This document shows positions 1 to 11,760 of a stretch of 64,000 nt of DNA, piece after piece. The stretch is from contig JAUIRK010000934.1 of the NCBI GenBank assembly GCA_030549495.1, forward strand, positions 372,001 to 436,000, read 5' to 3'. The notes beneath the pieces are model-generated. The model saw nothing but the letters and a program-made list of their open reading frames with translations, ran no database searches and was not told where the DNA came from. Position 1 is the first letter of the stretch. Each line of letters begins with the position of its first letter. The position numbers were made by a program, and so were the translations under genes. This DNA comes from Nectonema munidae (Eukaryota > Nematomorpha > Nectonematoida > Nectonematidae).

Positions 1-61
1 AGACTTGGATAGATTGGGGGGCACGATATCCGAAAGGATGGGTGGAACGTCACAAAACAAC

Positions 62-86
62 TTAATTAATTAATTAATTAATTAAT
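62..86. repeat. (TTAA)n microsatellite
   Basis: About six tandem copies of the 4-base unit TTAA/AATT, uninterrupted over 25 bases. Confidence 0.95.
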
Positions 87-1585
87 CGAGGGTGTGAAAA
101 GTAGACTCTTTTCCTTCAGACTACATTCACTCATATAAATTTGTTTTCTCTATCAATCAAATATCCTTTCATCAATTTCTGTAATGTGCCTGATAGACTT
201 CATTTTCAAATGAAAAGCCTATTCACCCCCACCCCCCAACAATTTTGAATTTTTTTTAAATAGTGTATATACGATATGCAAATTTAACTAAAATATTTTC
301 TCTGGAAGTATAGTATTTAAATTTCACCAATTTTGTAAAAAAAATATAAGGTAGTCTTATAAATTTAGGTATGCACTGAATACACCCTATTTTAAAGGAT
401 TGCTTGAATATTTGGTCTCCCGTGGTATTTCCAGACCAGTAATTTTGAAAATTGCAAAAAAAAATTTCGCCCCCAATAATTTTGAGGATGTGCGCCCCTG
501 TGTTGGAGATATTTCTAATCGAATACTATTTCTATTTGCAACCAATGAATCTTTGCTCTTCCTTGCAATTCAGAGTGATTTTGGATGGAGCATTCTAAGT
601 CCTGCCAAAACTTGAATTATCTGTCTGTGATCCTAGCTGCCTTTGAAGAAACAGATTTATCTTATGTTTATTATTTCCTTTTTTGTAAGTCGTAAAGTAT
701 TTTCGACGAGCTTTTTATAAGTAAAGAGTGTGAATTTCGACACTTAGATAATGATTCAAGCACTATTTTGTGTAATTGTGAACACGTTGCTATAAAAGCA
801 ACCAAAAATTCTATTGTTGAGCATATCAACATGCTTCACAACTTCTCTATTTGTCACAGAACACATTAAAGAAAATGAGGAACTATAGCTCTTCCATCAG
901 GCTTGGTTGCCTCACATGATTGTCTCGTTAAGTTTGTAAAAGTTTTACATCTAAGATTTCTTATATTTACATTTTCTAGAGTTCGATATAATATGGAAGA
1001 TACAAAACGCGAATTTATTCAATAAGTATACAAAATATTTCGTTCATTACTAAATATTTTACATTTTTATATGAATATTTTACATTTTCTTATATAGGGT
1101 CGTGGCAATTGGGTTTTTTATATTTAATTTTAAATGTTTTTCTCATCTTTCTTTTTAAGACTAAGTCAATTATTTTTCGCAATTTTTCAAAAAAATTAAA
1201 GGCGGAAAATTTTCATCGCAACTTTTTTTGCTCCAAACCTTCTTTTGATTTACTCGATAAAACGACAAGAACGAACCAGGCCACTCTGATCTTCTTAGAC
1301 TCCTTTTTGACATCCTCGAAATCTTTATCCAGTAGCACTGCGAGTTCCCATTTCAAAGTTTGATCATATTTTTCCTTTTTACCACATCAATCAATTTTTG
1401 TTTTGCAGCAAGAGTTCACGCTTAACTGCAGTGAGGAATTGAAGTATTTTGATGAATTTGCCCGGGTCAATCGAACCAGGCCTTCCTTCATAATTCCAAT
1501 CTTGAAAGCTACCGGAAAGTTTTTTGGTAAAGTTTTTAAAATATTTGATTTACCTAAGAAATAGAGATATGAGTAGGCATATTAA
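87..1585. other. AT-rich stretch, nothing recognised
   Basis: Open frames at 400-615 and 1109-1363 are short, rich in Phe/Leu/Lys from poly-T/A runs, and match no family I know. I see no splice-flanked exon, TIR or RNA gene. Confidence 0.5.
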
Positions 1586-2343
1586 TTTTTGACCTAAAAA
1601 ATCCTATTTTTTGACTTATAGCAAGAAATTTTTAATTCAATAGAAAAGTTTTTTTTTATTATACAATCAGTAAAATCAGTGTTTCTAAACCCTTTTTTTA
1701 ACAAAGATTAAACTTAAAAACTAACCTTAATTTAGTCATTAATTTCACTTAATTAATGAGGCCTAAAATTATTTGAAAAATTTTTATTTTTCAAAAAAGA
1801 AGTGTTTTTAATAAACCATTTTAGTAAATCATAATGAAAGAACAGATTTTTATCAACGAATCCATACTGCTGCATATATAACTTAAATCTGACATAGACA
1901 AGTGCGAACCACTTTGTACATTGACATGGACTTAGGAATTTTACTGGACAGTTTGCGACTAAAAAATTCTGTGGGTGATATTTGAAAAAAAAAGTTAAAA
2001 CATAAAGATTTAATACTTGATGAAATTTTGAGTAAAATGATTTGTTTTAAAATTTAATTTAAGCTCTAATTTTTGCTCTGTTAGATGAAATGATTTTTCT
2101 CTTTTTATTTTATTGATCTAAAAAATTTTTTTATAAAACTTTATTGATCTCAAAAACTTCATTAAAATTCAGAAAATAGTCCGAATATTGATTGATGTAA
2201 TTGATGATAATCAGTACCTTTTTTGTTTCTCAACAAAAAGTTTACTCTTTTTTCGTTCTGGATGTGGCATAACCGTTTTAACTACATTTTTTCTATCCAA
2301 TTAAATCGATTAACTTGTCTTTGTAAGCAGTGAGCTCCTAGTA

Positions 2344-2705
2344 CAGTGGTTCTCAACCTTTTTACTCTCAATTCCTGCTTTGATCTTTTTCCCTTTCCAA
2401 AATTAGGTGCTTTAATATTTGCGTTTGAATTTTTTTTTATCAAGGTTTACATTCAAAATAATCGTGATAAGATCCCGAAAATCTTCATATTTCTTCCTTA
2501 TCACGATTCTGTCAAGACTACATATGACAACATTAATACATTTACCTTTACTTAGCATATTTTTATACTGAGGTTATACACATTTAATAAATAAAAATGA
2601 TGCTTGATTTTTATACTTAAAAAATGTCGCTAGTTTTGTCTCTTCTGATCTCCTGAGTTAGTGGTTTGTAGTTTCAAATTTTTCCTTCCCGGTTGAGAAC
2701 CACTG
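2344..2705. mobile_element. hAT-type MITE with 8-bp target-site duplication
   Basis: The terminal inverted repeats are CAGTGGTTCTCAACC at the left and its exact reverse complement at the right, 362 bp end to end. It is flanked by TCCTAGTA (2336-2343) and TCCTAGCA (2706-2713), an 8-bp duplication with one mismatch as expected for the hAT superfamily. An open frame inside (2346-2555) starts in the TIR and is not a transposase. It is non-autonomous and fairly young, judging by the intact TIRs and TSD. It sits inside the larger TIR element at 1586-3655. Confidence 0.9.
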
Positions 2706-3020
2706 TCCTAGCATAAATGCTACCATGAGCGCATTTCAAGTTCACACCCCCTCCAAAGTCCTAATAACACTTCAAAAGGCGGAAACTGAATAATACAGGT
2801 AAATCTAGGTATGCAGAATAAGAAGACAGACTGTTGCTATCACCATTGCATTATTTAAGCCTGCAATATTTGTTCATGCCTTCTTCTTGGTACCCACTTT
2901 ATCAGAATCATTGAGTGAATGCAAGAATATTTCCTTAACTTCATTCAAAAATTTTAAAATGTTGCGGTTTTATTTTGAAACCGACAATTTTTTCAAATTA
3001 ATAAGAACTTTAGTTCGTAA

Positions 3021-3047
3021 ATCAATCAATCAATCAATCAATCAATA
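3021..3047. repeat. (ATCA)n microsatellite
   Basis: Nearly seven tandem ATCA units. Confidence 0.95.
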
Positions 3048-3099
3048 AGATCGGTAATTAAACAGGCCGAACAAAAGTTAATAAAGCCAATTTTTCTTA

Positions 3100-3482
3100 A
3101 AAGCACAAAAAGTCGCTGTAAACCAATTAAACAGTCTTAACTACATTATTTTCTTCTATTTTTGAATATTGGTCGATAAAGTCAAAAAAAAAATTTTTTT
3201 AAAGTCGATAAAAAATTCCAAAAGTTATCCTTTTATAAAACTGTTTTTAGAAAATTAAAAATTAAAATACTTTCAATGATTATATCATGTTTAAATAGTA
3301 ATTATCTTTCAAATTAATTATTATTGATATTTTCTTCATCATAAATTTGTTTTTAATTTTGTTGTTTTAACTCCTTGCAAAGCGGATAAAAGACAATAAA
3401 GTCAAAAAAACATTAAAAAAATAACAAGTCCCTGTAAACCAATTTTAAACTAGTTTGAACTATTTTTTTTATTCTGTTTATT
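3100..3482. repeat. Two degenerate direct copies ~320 bp apart
   Basis: About 3100-3170 and 3420-3482 share the order AATAAAG(C/T)CAA..., a GTC(G/C)CTGTAAACCAATT core and an AACTA-TTATTTT tail. They probably reflect an internal duplication of the enclosing TIR element. Confidence 0.5.
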
Positions 3483-3729
3483 TATTTTTTTTTAAAGTTT
3501 TTTGGAATTTTTTAAGTCAATAAAGTTCAATAAAATTTTTTTATTAAACAATCTGAAGAAGTCTTTTTAATTGAAAAAAGTTTAAATTTTTCTTGTGCAA
3601 TAAGTCAAAAATTTCTGCTTACAAAGTCAAATAAATACGATTTTTTAGGTCAAAAGTTGTTTGCCCTGAATATATCAGTACTATATACTTTTTTATATAG
3701 GGCAAGGTAATAGCATTTTTTAAGAAATC

Positions 3730-3865
3730 TAATTACCTCTTTATTTTTTCCAATCTGTTTTTTATCACGTAGACCTTTGCAGACAAGGGTCATATCAGTA
3801 TCCAAAGAAATGGAAAACGTCTTCTTTAAATATATGAAATTCCATTGAAAAATAATTGATGTGTA
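3730..3865. repeat. Degenerate short dispersed repeat (core shared with 15.2, 25.9 and 33.5 kb)
   Basis: Contains the core CTTTAAATATATGAAATT followed by CATTGAAAAA. The same core recurs near 15200-15230, 25995-26025 and inside the TTAA-flanked MITE at 33495-33625. It appears to be an eroded copy of that small family. The ends are not legible. Confidence 0.45.
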
Positions 3866-4182
3866 CACGCATATTTTTTATCTTTGATGTCAAGTAGGGT
3901 TGCCTATTTCATTGGTAGAATATTATCCAATAAACTGAGGACACATGTCATAGATGAATTCCTTCAACATTGTAAACAAATATATTTTTTATTTTTTAGC
4001 TCTTGCTTCCCATTTTTTGAGTGAAGAAACGTCAAAAAACATCTACCGCCCGATTTCTGAACATTTAGATAATGTTTACAATAAGTAATAGAATATCTAT
4101 TTCTTTTTAAAAATCGCTTTCTGATTGGTAGTTTGAATTGCCTGCCTATTTTTGCGCGTTTGGCATGGTGGTTAGACCTGAA

Positions 4183-4330
4183 ATAGAATTTCTTGTTCTT
4201 TTCTAATGCCATCCGTGGACGCCAGGAAGGGTACCCGGTCAAGAAATGCACCACGCTCCAAAAAAAGGCTCTCAAATTTGTGTGTGACAGGCACATCTCA
4301 CCCTGTGGATTCGGAAACAAAGAACGTGTT
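4183..4330 (+). other. Coding-like island, unassigned
   Basis: This stretch is richer in G+C than its surroundings. One plus-strand frame (about 4190-4347) is open and would give a Cys/Lys-rich peptide with the spacing C-x11-C-x6-C (segments KKCTTLQKK, FVCDRH, SPCGFG) ending at a TGA. The minus strand is also open (3964-4377). No family is recognised. It could be an exon, an old transposon piece or chance. Confidence 0.2.
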
Positions 4331-4379
4331 AACTCAAGTTTTTTTTGATTAGTAGTTTGAATTATGATGTATAACATGC

Positions 4380-6250
4380 ATTATAATATGTGAACTGAAA
4401 AAAATTACAAATAAGCAATGCAATTAAAAGCCTATCTTTTGAGTTAAGTACCTTTTTCACAATGTAGAAGCAGAGACAACTTTCTAGATGGATATTCTTG
4501 CCAATAATATTTTATTTACATATGAATTATGCTGTTATTACTTTAGTAGAGCGCATATTTTAAGTAGCATGTTATATGATGACATATGTGGTAGTGGAAA
4601 TAATTCTATTAATTTATTCTCTTTTTCAGATTTATCTTTCAAAATACACAAAGCCCGCTTTATCTTGCTAATGTGTCTTACAGTCTTGAACTAAAAAATG
4701 TATTTGAATGTAAAGAAAATGTTGCTGAGAGTTCATTAATAAAAGTTTCAATAGATAAATAAGCGAAAAACAGTACAACTTTTATTAAATTAGATTTTCA
4801 ACCATTAAGCTCTTCTTCGCATGAAATCTACCGTTACAAGGAAGGAAAACAAGAAGCAAAATCACATTTTTATGTTCTGGAGTTTGCATCCAAGGGGAGG
4901 ATATTCTAGAAGATATTCTAGAGATATTCCATAACTAGGCATAAGATAGGGATGTAAATCCAAGACCCTAAGACGGTATGTGCACTACAGTGTACGCCCA
5001 CTCTTGTTTTATTTCTTGATGATATCTTTTTTCATGTATTTCAGCATGATTTATTTTTTTCAGAGGTTGACTTCTATAAGGACTAGAGAGTACAATCAAT
5101 TGAAAACCTTGATAACTTCTATTCACAACTACCGCATCTTCTTGCGTATTATGCTACCTTTATATGGGATCGCATCATCGCGCACAAGATATAATATTTT
5201 GATGTTTAAATTTTTTTTAGAAGTATTGTTTTTACCTTTGTACATAATAGTTGTGTACCTATATTCTATTGACGTCGTCATCGGTAAATTTTCCGATGAA
5301 TACCGATCTTCTGATCCGAGTCCTTAAACCAATTAATTCGCCGTGTTCGAAATGCAAAGCCTTTTCTCCATATGAGATATCATGAAGAAACTTTCTTTTT
5401 CCTCACCATTTTTAGAGAAAAATGGATATTATGCCTGCTATGTTAAATTTCGCTTGATTTCATTTAAAGCAATCTTCTAGGAGAAATAAATTCTAAGGAA
5501 CACACGAGAAAAACGTTTTTATGCGATGTTCAATGATTTTTTTTTATCTTGAAGTATCAATTCGAAAGCTTCTAGAATAAACAGTGCATCACATTATTAT
5601 TGAAGACGTGTAAGCATCGACATTCGCATTTTATAAGTCAATCGACATGCGTCAAAAATTTGGATCGGTGTACATCGCTAGTGCATCCGATTCCGTATTT
5701 TCTAACGATGCTGATTCCGATCAAGGTTTTAAAGGCCGCGTCGATGATCGCTAAATCTTGGACATAATTCATGATGTCATTAACACTCATTTTCAGAGGA
5801 ACCTTAGAAATCCTTTAGATTGGCATCTTTCTTTTAACACTTTCAAGGGAAGTCTTAATGCTGTGATCCTGCACAATAGGAATGAAAAAAGACCTCAGTT
5901 TTTCCATGCTAAGTCCGCCTAGAGAAACTTTATGACAGTGTGTAGTTGTGTCAATCATTTGACAATTGGTGGCAGCCCCCGCCCACATGGAAGTCTACCT
6001 ATGCTTTCGCAAGCCGTAATAAAATTGGTCCTATAACCATTTTAAAAGCATGCTAGTAAACTAACTGCACGTACTCACATGTCTCATTCAATGCACATAG
6101 GATTTTGAGCGCTCCTTTTTATAATTTTGAATGGAAAGACATGTCGCTGTTTCAAAACGTGACAGAACTTTTTTAAGAATGAGAATTAAGATTAAGAATG
6201 AAGAGTTTTTTTTTTTGAAGTTTTGGATTTTTTTTTTTAATTTTAAGACG
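4380..6250. other. AT-rich stretch, nothing firm
   Basis: Short open frames (4488-4694, 4980-5327) are hydrophobic and AT-driven and I do not believe them. Around 5270-5310 and 5660-5745 there are motifs built on ATCGG/CCGAT of the kind seen at ends of old DNA elements, but I could not pair them. Confidence 0.4.
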
Positions 6251-6290
6251 GTGCTTCCCCTCGGGCTGCAGGTTGCCTACCCCTCCTCTA
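6251..6290 (-). mobile_element. Possible hAT element end (orphan TIR)
   Basis: On the minus strand the sequence reads GGGGTAGGCAACCTGC followed by a GC-rich AGCCCGAGGGG block. This resembles the AGGGGTAGGCAACCTGCGG-type ends common in hAT elements. I found no partner end. Confidence 0.35.
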
Positions 6291-8369
6291 CGATATCCTA
6301 AACACGTTTCTTTGAAATTGCAGAATATGTGAGAAATATGGCTATTTCTTTTCTAATTTGAAGATGTTATTATTATTGATTTTTTTCGGTAAAATTATCT
6401 ATCTGCAACAATTGAAAGCATAACAAGATGTGAGAATACGTTTCATCAACATTAATCAGAATCACCATTTTTGGAACATAATGGTACTCATTCATCACTC
6501 ATTCCTGTATTGTACACTTTCACAGATGGCATTATTTACTTTTCTTCATTTTTTCACTCTCCTTTCACGGATTTGAACAGGATACTCAACACACCATAGT
6601 AGTTGCTTGCTACATAAACCGCATATTTATCATTCCGTAGGATCCACAATACCTTTCCACTTTATCGACATTGCAAAGAATCTCCTTCACTTTTCTCCAT
6701 TTTATTAGTATTGTTCCACACGCTCTGACGTTTTTTCAAGCAACTCTTGTAAAAGCATTATCCAAAAAAATAACGTGTTTTTTAAAGATTCTCAAGTGTA
6801 TTTAGTACATAGTGAATCTTTGTAAGGAAAGTAGGCAACTTTCCTGTTTTGGGAACTTTACTTTTTTAATTTTTTTTTTGTTAAATTAAAATTTTCTTTT
6901 TAAAATCTAAGTACTTTATTATGAACAGTTTTAATTAAATAATGGTTTATGATTTTTTATCTTAGCAGCAAAATTTATTTTTTTCTCGAATCTATTGAAT
7001 AAAATAGCATTATATTGATAAAAATGTAAAAATGAAGATTTTTTAAAAAAAACTTCTAAATTTGGCAACATTGCAGTGTATATGTTTTAATCTAATGAAC
7101 ATATATTATGAAAGATCAACTAAAAAAACGAAAAAGTCACATGTTTTGTAGGTTTTTTTATGTAGAAAGCTTTGTTTCGCCATATATGAGCAAAATATAA
7201 AAACTTTCGCTCCTGATCTGTAATGTTTGATGGAATCGATATCAAATTGAATGCCCGTTTGTAAAATTCTTTAGACATTAAAGTATTTTGATTGGTTCTT
7301 TTTTCAGCTTTAGGCGAACTATTTTGACGCCATTATTAAACTAATCGAATAAAAAAATAATGTTTTTTTCTTAAATTTTATTACAACTGTTTATCTGAAA
7401 TAAAAGGACTTTGTTGGAGGTAAAATTATAAAAGTCATTTTTACATTAAAGATTTTGGTCGGTTGGGTAAAATTGTCATTTCTCATCACAAACAACTGGC
7501 GCGATAAGGAAATGGAAAGAATTTTATTCTACTACGATAAAACGAAGATGGCTTTAATCAAATTATCGCATTTCTAGAAAATAGCTTTTTTTTTGTAATT
7601 GGGTTTCATTGGTCTGTAAGAAAATCAGATTTAACGTGGATCATGTTACATAAATTTACGTTTTTCATGTTTTAATTAAATTTATCCAAGTATAATTCTT
7701 TAACTGTAATACTTTGAAACCAATGCTCATTTTAATTGATTTTAAAAATATAATTTTTCAGATAATATCTTGAATACTAATTTGTGTTCATATCAAAACT
7801 ACTTTGCTCAATTGACACTACTCAAATGTGACAATTTATGCGTCGCTTCTTGATGGAGCAAATTGAAATTATGAACATTTAAAGTTCTTGTAAAATGATT
7901 CCCAAAATAACATATGTCTATATATTTTATCTTGATTTATTTGTGGTACTTATATTTTTTAAGTCAAATTAGAGATATTCTTGAAACGAAGTCCGAAAAT
8001 GGAGACATATTGAAGGTTTTCATTGCCTTAAAGTATATTCATACTTTGTAAAATTTTCTTTTTGTATAGAACCTGACAGATTATAGAAACAAGCATGAAG
8101 AATATGCAAACTCCCAAATTCTGAAAAAATCACCATCTGTGAACAGTGAATATGAAGAATCTGAGTCTTTGTGTGAATCATCTATCCAAAGTTTTGTCAA
8201 GTTTGGCCTCAAAACACTTGAATGTTCAACAGAAAAGATTTGACGCAACTAATTGTATTTGAAATTCAAATGTACCTGTATATTTTTGTATTTTTTCAGT
8301 GAATAAATATTTACTTAGTTTGCTAATATAACTGAATCTTATCTTTAGGTGAAAGTAAAGGTACTGCGA
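6291..8369. other. AT-rich stretch with one dispersed repeat
   Basis: Apart from the repeat at 7017-7112 I recognise nothing. No open frame of interest occurs on either strand. Confidence 0.5.
7017..7112 (+). repeat. Dispersed repeat, copy 1 (pair with 10143-10268)
   Basis: Shares ATAAAAATGTAAAAAT, then TTTGGCAACATTGCAGTGTA versus TTTGCCAACATTAGAGTGTA, then GAATGAACATATATTATGAAA-like sequence with 10143-10268. Same order and orientation, about 3.1 kb apart. The family is unknown. Confidence 0.7.
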
Positions 8370-8500
8370 GATATTTTCATCGAGAAGGCACAATTGCGCC
8401 GCTTTTATCGAACTATGAGGAAAGCAGGCTTGATGCGGGATTGAACCCAAGACCTTGAGTTATGGAAACCCATTATCTAACCAATCTTGCTCACGCCCCT
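8370..8500 (-). mobile_element. tRNA-derived SINE, family A, copy 1
   Basis: On the minus strand it starts GGGGCGTGAGCAAGATTGG with an A-box-like TTGGTTAGATAATGG and a B box GGTTCAATCCC. A shared tail follows that runs through AGTTCGATA-AAGCGG to CTTCTCGATGAAAA. The 5' part is tRNA-like and the tail is common to copies at 11155, 11940, 18380 and 31634. Such SINEs are transcribed by RNA polymerase III and mobilised by a partner LINE. Confidence 0.85.
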
Positions 8501-8519
8501 TATGACAGTCATATCTGCC

Positions 8520-9585
8520 AACTTTTTTGGAGTTTTCATATGGCGTTACTTGGAGATAATAAAAAATTGTCTATTTTTCTTAGTCTATTGGTGCTTGCGT
8601 AAAGAGAGAATATCCCAAAAACTTGTGAGATTGGTGCAAGAAATCTACAAAAATCCAAAAACATATATTAAAACGGCAGAAGGAATTTCAAGAGAATTTG
8701 AAGTAAAAATAGGTCTGCATCAAGGTTCGTCATTGAGTCCATTCTTGTTTACGTTGTTTGTTGATGAACCATCGAATCAAAAGGAAGACTTATGAGAACT
8801 TTTATTTGCTGACCACCTAGCGATACTGGCAGACATCAAAGAACAACTTGGAATGAGAATTATAAAATGGCAAGAGAGTTGGAGAAATATGGGATGGAAA
8901 TGAATGCTGAAAAGACGGAGATCATGATATGTAGCAAAAATGAGGATATTCAAATGCAATTAGAAGATAGACACGGGAATAAGCTGAAACAGGTGGAAAA
9001 TTTCAAATACTTGGAAACTGAAATTATGGATAATGGAAGCTGTGAAAGGGACGTCCAAGCAAGAGTCAATGCCAGCTGGTTAAAATGGAAAGAGGTTAAA
9101 GCGATCATCAGTGATATAAGAATGTCAATGAAACGCAAAGCGAAGATTTACACCACAATTGTTCGACCGGTCTTGACATATGGTTGTGAATGCTGGAGCT
9201 TGAAGAAAAAGATGAGAGAAAATTAATGGCGAAAGAAATGAAGATGCTCAGAAGGATGATGGGGTTAACTCTAAAAGACAAAAAAAGAAATGAGGAAATT
9301 AGAAGAAAGACGGGTGTTGAGATAAGTGTGCTGGCTGTAGCAGAACGTTGTAAACGGCAGTGGTATGGGCATATTTTAAGGAGGAAGCAAGACGATGTGG
9401 TGCGCCATGCTATGGAAAAGAAAGTGAGTGGAAAAAGAAGCAGGGGGAGACAACGAAAAAGATGGAGAATGGGCTGAAGGAGCGACTACAGAAGCTTGGA
9501 CTCAGAGAACACGCCGCAATGGAGAGAGAGAAGTGGAGACAGCGGATCTCAGTCACCGACCCCCATCTTGGTATCCAGGTATATG
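8520..9585 (+). mobile_element. RTE-type LINE fragment (RT domain to 3' end), decayed
   Basis: The reading frames encode the C-terminal half of a non-LTR reverse transcriptase. Visible blocks are WCLRKERISQKLVRLVQEIY, the RT motif GLHQGSSLSPFLFTLFVDE and a degenerate LLFADDLAI-like stretch (near 8800). These are followed by NAEKTEIM, FKYLETEIMDNG, RPVLTYGCECWSL, RRMMGLT, RQWYGHILRR and GRQRKRW, and end with REKWRQRISVTDP. This order (LHQGS..LSP..F..VDE, then TYG.E.W, GH.LRR, GR...RW) is typical of RTE-clade elements. The 5' part (endonuclease and first RT blocks) is missing. At least two frame changes split the sequence near 8800 and 9200, and another lies near 9480. Confidence 0.85.
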
Positions 9586-10004
9586 AAATTTTCCACCAGA
9601 TTTGGCTAATTCCCGTGATCTATTTTCTAATTGAAAATGAATATCCTATTTTTGCTCAAAAATCCATGATCTCCGTCTTTTCAGCATTTTTATCGATCAC
9701 AATGCTATTTACTCCAAAGCTCTGGCGAAAAAAGAAGAGTAATTCAATTTTGTTATTTTTCTGTTCTCCTATTTTCTATGTTTTGTCTTCTGAAGAAGCC
9801 TTGAGGAGGCAAAATATTACATATTTATTTCTTTGCTTCATCAACAAACTTTTTAACAATCGATTTTCCTTCAATTGACGAACCTTTTTGCTGACCTATT
9901 TTCAGCATCAACTTCACTTGATATTCTTAATAACAAAAAGTTTTGAATATGTGTCTTTAGATTTTTAAAATAAAAAATAAATTCCGGTAATTTTATTAAC
10001 TGTT

Positions 10005-10150
10005 TAATATATGGTCTTCCTATGAATAGTATCATATGCTTTCTCTAGATCTACAAATCCACAAAAAACTGATGCATTTCCTTCAATTTTCTTTTCTATT
10101 AATTGTCTTGTGATAAAAATCGCGTCTATTGCACTCTTTCCTAGATAAAA
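10005..10150 (-). mobile_element. Second RTE-type LINE fragment, opposite strand
   Basis: The minus-strand translation gives GKSAIDAIFITRQLIEKK and then FVDLEKAYDTIHRK. These are the early RT blocks (DAIF.LRQ..EK and FvDLEKAYD) of an RTE-type reverse transcriptase. Because orientation is opposite to the 8.5-9.6 kb fragment and it carries the N-terminal RT part, it is a separate insertion or an inverted piece. Confidence 0.75.
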
Positions 10151-10268
10151 ATGTAAAAATAAGGATTTTTGATTAAAAAAGTATATTCTTTTTTTAATAA
10201 ATATTCCACATTTGCCAACATTAGAGTGTAAATGTATTTATTAATCGAATGAACATATATTATGAAAA
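10143..10268 (+). repeat. Dispersed repeat, copy 2 (pair with 7017-7112)
   Basis: Same ordered blocks as 7017-7112, with about 30 extra bases in the T/A-rich middle. It abuts the minus-strand RTE fragment at 10150. Confidence 0.7.
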
Positions 10269-10269
10269 T

Positions 10270-11154
10270 TAAAAAATGTATGCAAGGGGCTCTGGACCTT
10301 CAATAGTGGTAGGGGTGGGAGCTGTAGTGGAACTTCATTGAGATTTATAAATTTCTATTAGACCAATCCCCCTACAATCATCTTTGCCCCGTCTTTTAAG
10401 AGTCTTCATGTGGGTCACAGAAAAATGGAAACATTAAGCCAGTATATACAACGCTATTTACAACAAATATATACTACTACTGCAATAAAACGTTAAGAAT
10501 GCATCTAAAATGCCCTTCTAATAGATTCATTCAATGTGTGAGCTTTTGTGTTGGAAAATAACCAAAAATTGTAAAATCGGTTTGTTATAGCTTTTTTAAT
10601 AATCTTGATGAAATTACTTTAATGTTATTAAATAAAATTAAGATATTATTAATTCTTATAGTTAGTTATTTTTGAAATAAAAACCATTAAAAATGGAATG
10701 TTTCTCGATTTGGAATAACCGGTTGTAAGCTTCGGTTATAACCAAGACTTTCAAAAGCGGTTAAGAATCGGGTTTTTATAAGCGGTTTTCAACACGTTTC
10801 GCACACATGATGTTTCACACTTCATGAAAATGGTTTCTAGGTGTAGTGCTTCTGTCTACGTTTAAACTATGTTGGTGTTAGTGTGATTTCATCTGTCTTG
10901 TGCTTCCAAATATAATATTTGGGATAAAGTCATCCAATAATTTAAATCCATATAAGTCATCCAAATATTTTAAAGTATAAATTGACGAGAAAGTTTTCAA
11001 GGAAAATTAATTTTGCCATTCTGACATATTTTCGGAATGTTAGAAAAAAGCTTTCCAAAATATGGGCCAAAGAGTTATATAGGCTACTAACACGTGTATT
11101 AGACAAGTCCCTGTTAAAAATATTTTTTATCTTTAATATGGTAATGGTAGCGTA
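10270..11154. other. AT-rich stretch, nothing firm
   Basis: A cluster of AACCG/CGGTT motifs around 10715-10790 (for example AATAACCGG and CGGTTATAAC) forms short inverted repeats, as in eroded DNA-transposon ends. It could not be delimited. Confidence 0.4.
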
Positions 11155-11285
11155 GGGTGTTTTCATCGAAAAGGCACATTTGCGCCTCTTGTATCGAACT
11201 ATGAGGAAAGCAAGCTTGATGTAGGATCGAACCCAAGACCTTGATCTATCGAATCCGGCATCTAACCAACCATACTCACGCCCCT
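11155..11285 (-). mobile_element. tRNA-derived SINE, family A, copy 2
   Basis: Minus strand: GGGGCGTGAGTATGGTTGG, B box GGGTTCGATCC, then the shared tail through AGTTCGATACAAG to CCTTTTCGATGAAAACACCC. The boundaries match copies 1, 3 and 4. Confidence 0.85.
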
Positions 11286-11664
11286 ATAGCAAATATGATG
11301 AACATTTTGACAAATTAAAACATTTTTAAAGATGATTTAACGCTAAAAATGGGTGTTTTGTGGCGTTTATTGTATGCCCAATTATAATTTCGTCTCATTT
11401 GCAGAGGAGCCAAAGTAAACAGATGGTAAAAATCAGAGAGGAAGATATAATATATACAGTAAACACTCATTATTTCTCTTCATGCAATAATAATCTGAGG
11501 TTTATCTCATGTGTATCAAATTTATAAGGGATCAAGTTTGGAATCTTTCTTTCATGAACCACTTAAGCCAAATGTTTTTTTAAAGCAACGGAAATGCTAA
11601 ATTTTTGTTCGATGAATTTCCGAAATCGTCAACACATTTATAATAAATATATTTTTTAAATAGC

Positions 11665-11760
11665 TTGACAAATAGTTAGGATAGTCACGATCGAAAATTG
11701 AACCCAGACCATCTCGATCTAGACCCTACGCTTCCACTACCAGGCCATAATGTGACTATC
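11665..11760 (-). mobile_element. tRNA-derived SINE, family B, copy 1
   Basis: On the minus strand a tRNA-like head (GGCCTGGTAGTGGAAGCGTA) precedes a B-box-like GGGTTCAATTTTCGATCGTG and the tail ACTATC...TTGTCAAGCTATTT. The same architecture is seen at 18901-19000 and 47551-47675. It is distinct from family A. Confidence 0.7.

Larger units (their letters stand above)
1586..3655. mobile_element. 2.07-kb element with ~50-bp terminal inverted repeats
   Basis: The left end (1586-1640) and the reverse complement of the right end (3600-3655) share TTTTGACCTAAAAAATC, then a near-identical TATTT-TTTGACTT block, then a G-A-AATTTTT block. Together this gives about 50 bp of inverted similarity. No transposase frame is visible between the ends, so this looks like a non-autonomous DNA element or foldback-type repeat. 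A hAT MITE is nested inside at 2344-2705, and an (ATCA)n tract and a pair of degenerate direct repeats also lie within. I found no convincing target-site duplication, so the superfamily is unassigned. Confidence 0.6.

Noticed and set aside
400-1363. Open frames of 71 and 84 codons
   Set aside because: Phe/Leu/Lys-rich composition from poly-T/A DNA, no motif, no splice context.
3964-4377. 137-codon minus-strand frame as a gene
   Set aside because: Composition is mostly Lys/Arg/Ser with no domain, and the opposite strand is equally open. Only the central GC-richer part was kept as a weak island.
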